This document shows positions 61,601 to 64,000 of a stretch of DNA of 64,000 nucleotides, piece after piece. Each line of letters opens with the position of its first letter. Positions within the stretch are counted from its first letter, which is position 1. The notes under the pieces were generated by a model. That model had not been told where the DNA came from, searched no databases, and worked only from the letters and a program-made list of their open reading frames with translations. Source of the DNA: Pandoraea aquatica (lineage in GTDB: Bacteria; Pseudomonadota; Gammaproteobacteria; Burkholderiales; Burkholderiaceae); assembly GCF_902459565.1 (NCBI RefSeq), contig NZ_CABPSN010000001.1, forward strand, positions 1,116,001-1,180,000, read 5' to 3'. The position numbers and the translations under genes were made by a program.

Positions 61601-62878
61601 TACGGCGTCGCGCGCAATCTCGTGATTGAATTTCGCCTGAAACAACGCGTTGACGGACGCGTCGCGCGCCGGTTGCAGCGCTTCGACAAGCTTGTCGAAC
61701 GGCACATCGGCATGCGCTTGCGCTTCGATGGCCCGCGCGCGCATCGTCGCGACAAGTCCGCCGAAGGATGCCTTCGGATCGAGCGGCACACGCATGACCT
61801 GCGTGTTGACGAAGAAGCCGATCAGCGGCTCCGTTTCCAGCTTCGCGCGCCCGGCGACCGGCACACCAACGCAGACACTGCGAACACCGGCAATGCGTCC
61901 CAGCCACACGCCATACGCCGCGAGCAACACGGTGTAGAGCGTGGTGTCGTGAGTACGCGCCAACTCACGCAGCCGTGCGGTGAGCGGCGCGTCGGCGTCC
62001 ATGACATACGTCGCGCCGCGTCCGCTCGGCACGGCCGGGCGCGGACGGTCCGTCGGCAAAGGCAAGATGGGATGTTCGTCGCCGAGCTGCGCACGCCAGT
62101 AGTCCAGTTGCCGCTCCAGCTCACCGGCTTCCAGCCAGCCGCGTTGCCAGATGGCGTAGTCGGCGTACTGCACTGGCAACTCGGGCAGCGCTGCGACGTG
62201 AGTCTCTGCTTCGCCGGCACCGATGAACTGCGCGTAGCCACGTGTGCATTCCTCCACCAGACGCGTCATTGACCATGCGTCCGCCACGATGTGATGCAGC
62301 GTGAGCAGCAACACGTGTTCGTCGGCCGCCACACGAATCAGTCGCGCGCGCATCAGCGGCGCGACGTCCAGCGCGAAGGGACGTACCGCCTCGTCCCGCG
62401 CGCACGCTTGCACTCGCGCGTCCTGATCCGCGACGGTCGTGCCATCGCTTTGCCAGTCTTCGTAGTCGATGGAGAACGGCACGTCATCATGTACGCGCTG
62501 CACGGCCCCGTTCGGACCTTCGTGAAAGCTGGTGCGCAGCGCTTCATGGCGTGCGACGATGGCCGCGAAGGCTTGCGACAGCGCTACAACGTTCAGCGTC
62601 CCTTTCAATCGCACGGCCGCAGGAATGTTGTACGCGCCCGTGCCCGGATGCAGTTGCTCCACGACCCACAGGCGTTGCTGCGCGTACGACAACGGCGCGT
62701 CGGCCCCGTCACGCAGGCCGCCCGGAATCGGCAGACTGGCCAGATCGACGCCCTGCTCACGAGCGCGCGACTGAAACACGCGACGCTTGTCGCCGGGCAA
62801 GGCGAGAAAGCGTCGCATCAGTGCCGAGTCGTCAGCCTTGGGGACATTGGCCACGTTGGCCGAATTGGCGAGAGACAT
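58673..62878 (-). CDS. Nonribosomal peptide synthetase, terminal module C-A-T-TE
   Basis: A 1401-residue final NRPS module. The condensation domain (about 60-500) has LSYAQQRLW and the active-site HHIVADA, with Ala where Gly is usual. The adenylation domain (about 520-1040) has YTSGSTGQPKG at 666-676, VAADLGHT in the specificity-pocket region at 711-718, NHYGPTETT at 806-814, YRTGDRVK and TANGKVDR. The carrier domain has FFEIGGDSILALQ with the phosphopantetheine serine, and a C-terminal thioesterase has GWSLGGP. The thioesterase releases or cyclises the product. It follows a partner NRPS gene by 100 bp. A-domain substrate not assigned. Confidence 0.93.
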   Translation of the reverse strand: MSLANSANVANVPKADDSALMRRFLALPGDKRRVFQSRAREQGVDLASLPIPGGLRDGADAPLSYAQQRLWVVEQLHPGTGAYNIPAAVRLKGTLNVVALSQAFAAIVARHEALRTSFHEGPNGAVQRVHDDVPFSIDYEDWQSDGTTVADQDARVQACARDEAVRPFALDVAPLMRARLIRVAADEHVLLLTLHHIVADAWSMTRLVEECTRGYAQFIGAGEAETHVAALPELPVQYADYAIWQRGWLEAGELERQLDYWRAQLGDEHPILPLPTDRPRPAVPSGRGATYVMDADAPLTARLRELARTHDTTLYTVLLAAYGVWLGRIAGVRSVCVGVPVAGRAKLETEPLIGFFVNTQVMRVPLDPKASFGGLVATMRARAIEAQAHADVPFDKLVEALQPARDASVNALFQAKFNHEIARDAVPEVAGLRIEPVVVAGQSSHFDLSLDTLERGDTLQIALTYATDLFDASTVEPLARAFRRLLAQLAQAPDDRLADIALNADVPVTTDGERRVWETRDWMETWASRVAQQGDALAVEGGDGAWSRRTLDAHANRVAQALATRGVGAEDRVALLMPRSAGWVAAMLGVWKLGAAYVPLDPTQPSARLAQLIAASGAKALVVAPDVASVPQVDGCQTLAIVDVLAGDEVRFVNRSVHPAQAAYVIYTSGSTGQPKGVVVSRGALHNYVQGVTSQLHDFPEDAGMAMVSTVAADLGHTVLFGALAMGRPLHLMPPEDAFDAGRFAEWMRERRIGATKIVPSHLKGLMLAAGPDVLPHDWLIVGGEAADAELLTLLHTHRPALRVLNHYGPTETTVGVLTHRSVSNDVLLPVGMPLPNVSAYVLDDDFNAVPPGVSGELYIGGVALARGYLGEPGKTAERFVPDPWRPGARMYRTGDRVKRRADGEIVYLGRADDQVKIRGYRVEPGEVAHALRALGGVQDAVVLVARDARGQSQLLAGYTGELTEADAKAALTSALPSAWVPSRLVRLAALPLTANGKVDRRALLAAISTDTSVADAKALTAPSGEIGALEARIADVWKAVLKTDHVSRDANFFEIGGDSILALQVIARLKRGTPPLKVSLRELMQHGTVARLAAALTPSDATPSAGGELLVRLNASQSAAPALFCVHPAVGTVFDYRPLAQALADERPVIGIQSRMLLDPAWSDTSLDEMAGRYVDAVRTAQPNGPYHLLGWSLGGPIAMAMAERLRASGQTVAFLGLADTFVPTQQDDASSVASSRDWTGDLLDYLVTILPQVDAAKLRASLAPHAGKPLDEGVLAAAVDAALTMHGQGGAPVAAKGDYASLGRDELAHMFRVTAHLRSLADVHRLRPAVVPVHAWWVERRASDDRERLSRAMGTVPVYEGTVASSHMQLPRTKAWIDDVARSMREVSEVSTTGVSVAA

Positions 62879-62978
62879 CGCGAAATCCTTCTATCGAACC
62901 ATCAGAAATCGAATGGAGATGGCCTCGCGTTGTACATGTCGCGGCAAGCGAGCATGCGCCACACGAGGCCGTAGTACA

Positions 62979-64000
62979 TCAAGCTGCGTCGGCCTCCAGA
63001 TCGCCGAGCAGGTCATCCAGTGCGTTGCGTGTCTGCGCATCGAGCGCCGCGGGCGCAGCGGCCGCCCACGCGGCACAGAAGTCCGACAGCACCGGCGTCT
63101 CGAACAACTGACGCAACGCCACCGGTCGCCCCGACGCCGCCTGCAAGCGCGCGACCATCTGCGTCGCCAACAGCGAGTGGCCGCCCAGCGCAAAGAAGTT
63201 GTCGTGACGCCCCACGCGCTCGACGCCGAGCACCGCCTGCCAGACCTGCGCGACGTCCGTCTCCACACCGTCCTGCGGTGCGACGAAGCGCGCGGCAGCC
63301 GCCTGCGGTGCCGGCAGCGCGCGACGGTCGAGCTTGCCGTTCGGCGTGAGCGGCAACGCGTCCAGACGCAGCCACTGTCCCGGCATCATGAACACCGGCA
63401 CGCGCGTCGCAAGATGCTCGCGCAGACGCTCCCAGAGCCCCTCGTCATCGGCACTGGCGACGACATACGCCACCAGTTGTTCGTCGGCGCCCTCGCCTCG
63501 CACCAGCACGGCGGCATCGCTGACTTCCGCGTGCGCCAGCAACTGCGCCTCGATCTCGCCCGGCTCGATCCGGAAGCCCCGCAGCTTGACCTGTTGATCG
63601 CCACGTCCGAGGTAATCGAGCGTGCCGTCCGGCAAACGTCGCACGCGGTCGCCCGTCTGATACATACGCGCACCGGCAGGCCCCCACGGATCGGGGACGA
63701 AGCGCTCTGCGCTCAGTGCAGGACGTCCCAGATAGCCGCGCGCCAATCCCTCTCCCCCCACATACAGATCGCCCGGCACCCCCATCGGCACTTCGGCGAG
63801 CGACGCGTCGAGCACACGCCAGCCGATATCCGGCAGCGCCTCGCCAATCGGCGACTGACCGATGCCTGCCTCAGCCGCCTCCGGCGTCACGACGCCATAG
63901 CTCACATAGACGGTCGTCTCCGTCGGCCCATACATGTTGATGACGCGGGTTTGCGTGCCGAAGTGCGACCACCACGGCGCGAGTCGGCGAGGCGTGAGCG
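62979..64000 (-). CDS. Nonribosomal peptide synthetase, C-terminal part (A-T), cut by window edge
   Basis: The frame is open to the last base, so the 5' part lies beyond the window. Visible are the end of an adenylation domain and a carrier domain with no thioesterase. The adenylation part has NMYGPTETTVYVS, MYQTGDRVRRLPDG, GRGDQQVKLRGFRIEPGEIE and LTPNGKLDRRALP. The carrier domain is FFALGGHSLLATQMV with the phosphopantetheine serine. It therefore hands its chain to the next protein, encoded just downstream. It is the upstream partner of the C-A-T-TE protein, with the same direction and a 100-bp gap without promoter-like signals. Confidence 0.9.
   Translation of the reverse strand, partial: LTPRRLAPWWSHFGTQTRVINMYGPTETTVYVSYGVVTPEAAEAGIGQSPIGEALPDIGWRVLDASLAEVPMGVPGDLYVGGEGLARGYLGRPALSAERFVPDPWGPAGARMYQTGDRVRRLPDGTLDYLGRGDQQVKLRGFRIEPGEIEAQLLAHAEVSDAAVLVRGEGADEQLVAYVVASADDEGLWERLREHLATRVPVFMMPGQWLRLDALPLTPNGKLDRRALPAPQAAAARFVAPQDGVETDVAQVWQAVLGVERVGRHDNFFALGGHSLLATQMVARLQAASGRPVALRQLFETPVLSDFCAAWAAAAPAALDAQTRNALDDLLGDLEADAA

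Overview
The window is high-GC (about 64%) betaproteobacterial chromosome. The conserved order greB / spoT-rpoZ-gmk-yicC / rph-rdgB-hemW is typical of Burkholderiales, and the accessory loci (CoA-linked aromatic catabolism, LIV-type transport, hydroxamate-type siderophore genes) fit Burkholderiaceae. I lean towards Pandoraea from overall gene content, but nothing in the sequence names the genus.

Layout. 1-8500 is housekeeping: a cut pirin gene, greB, a stringent-response/nucleotide block on the minus strand (spoT, rpoZ, gmk, yicC) and rph-rdgB-hemW on the plus strand. 8516-10276 is an acyl-CoA synthetase. At 10597 lies a tRNA-Ser(UGA) gene. Its 3' 67 bp are repeated at 12930-12996, bounding a 2.3 kb mini-island with a small regulator-like gene and an AbiE-type toxin-antitoxin pair but no integrase. 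13056-17429 is a purine-use locus: LysR regulator, NCS2 permease, guanine-deaminase-like enzyme, hydroxyisourate-hydrolase-like protein and Tsx-like porin. 17457-23913 holds an unusual three-subunit fumarate-reductase-like enzyme (flavoprotein, Fe-S subunit, CCG-domain subunit), a divergent MHS-family transporter and an AraC regulator. 24042-27524 has acnB with a clear promoter and operator-like palindrome, then a DnaQ-type exonuclease.

27561-36401 is a TetR-controlled catabolic operon: alpha/beta hydrolase, VOC-fold dioxygenase candidate, an 88-residue unknown, aryl-CoA ligase, thioesterase, maleate isomerase-like protein, salicylyl-CoA-hydroxylase-like monooxygenase and AAHS transporter. 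Together they suggest a CoA-dependent route through a dihydroxylated aromatic acid to maleate and fumarate with non-standard ring-opening enzymes. 36490-45131 (minus) is a complete LIV-type ABC importer between two acyl-CoA ligases, with a divergent Crp/Fnr regulator. 45505-48223 carries small single genes.

48283-64000 is a siderophore locus: an IucB-like acyltransferase, FhuC/B/D-type uptake, a PvdQ-like N-terminal-nucleophile acylase, a TonB-dependent receptor, and two NRPS genes (a terminal C-A-T-TE module and the end of an upstream A-T module cut by the window edge). Three matching iron-starvation-sigma-type promoters (TAAAT/C, 16 nt, CGTC) point into the uptake operon, the acylase and the receptor, so these genes probably share one ECF sigma factor encoded outside the window.
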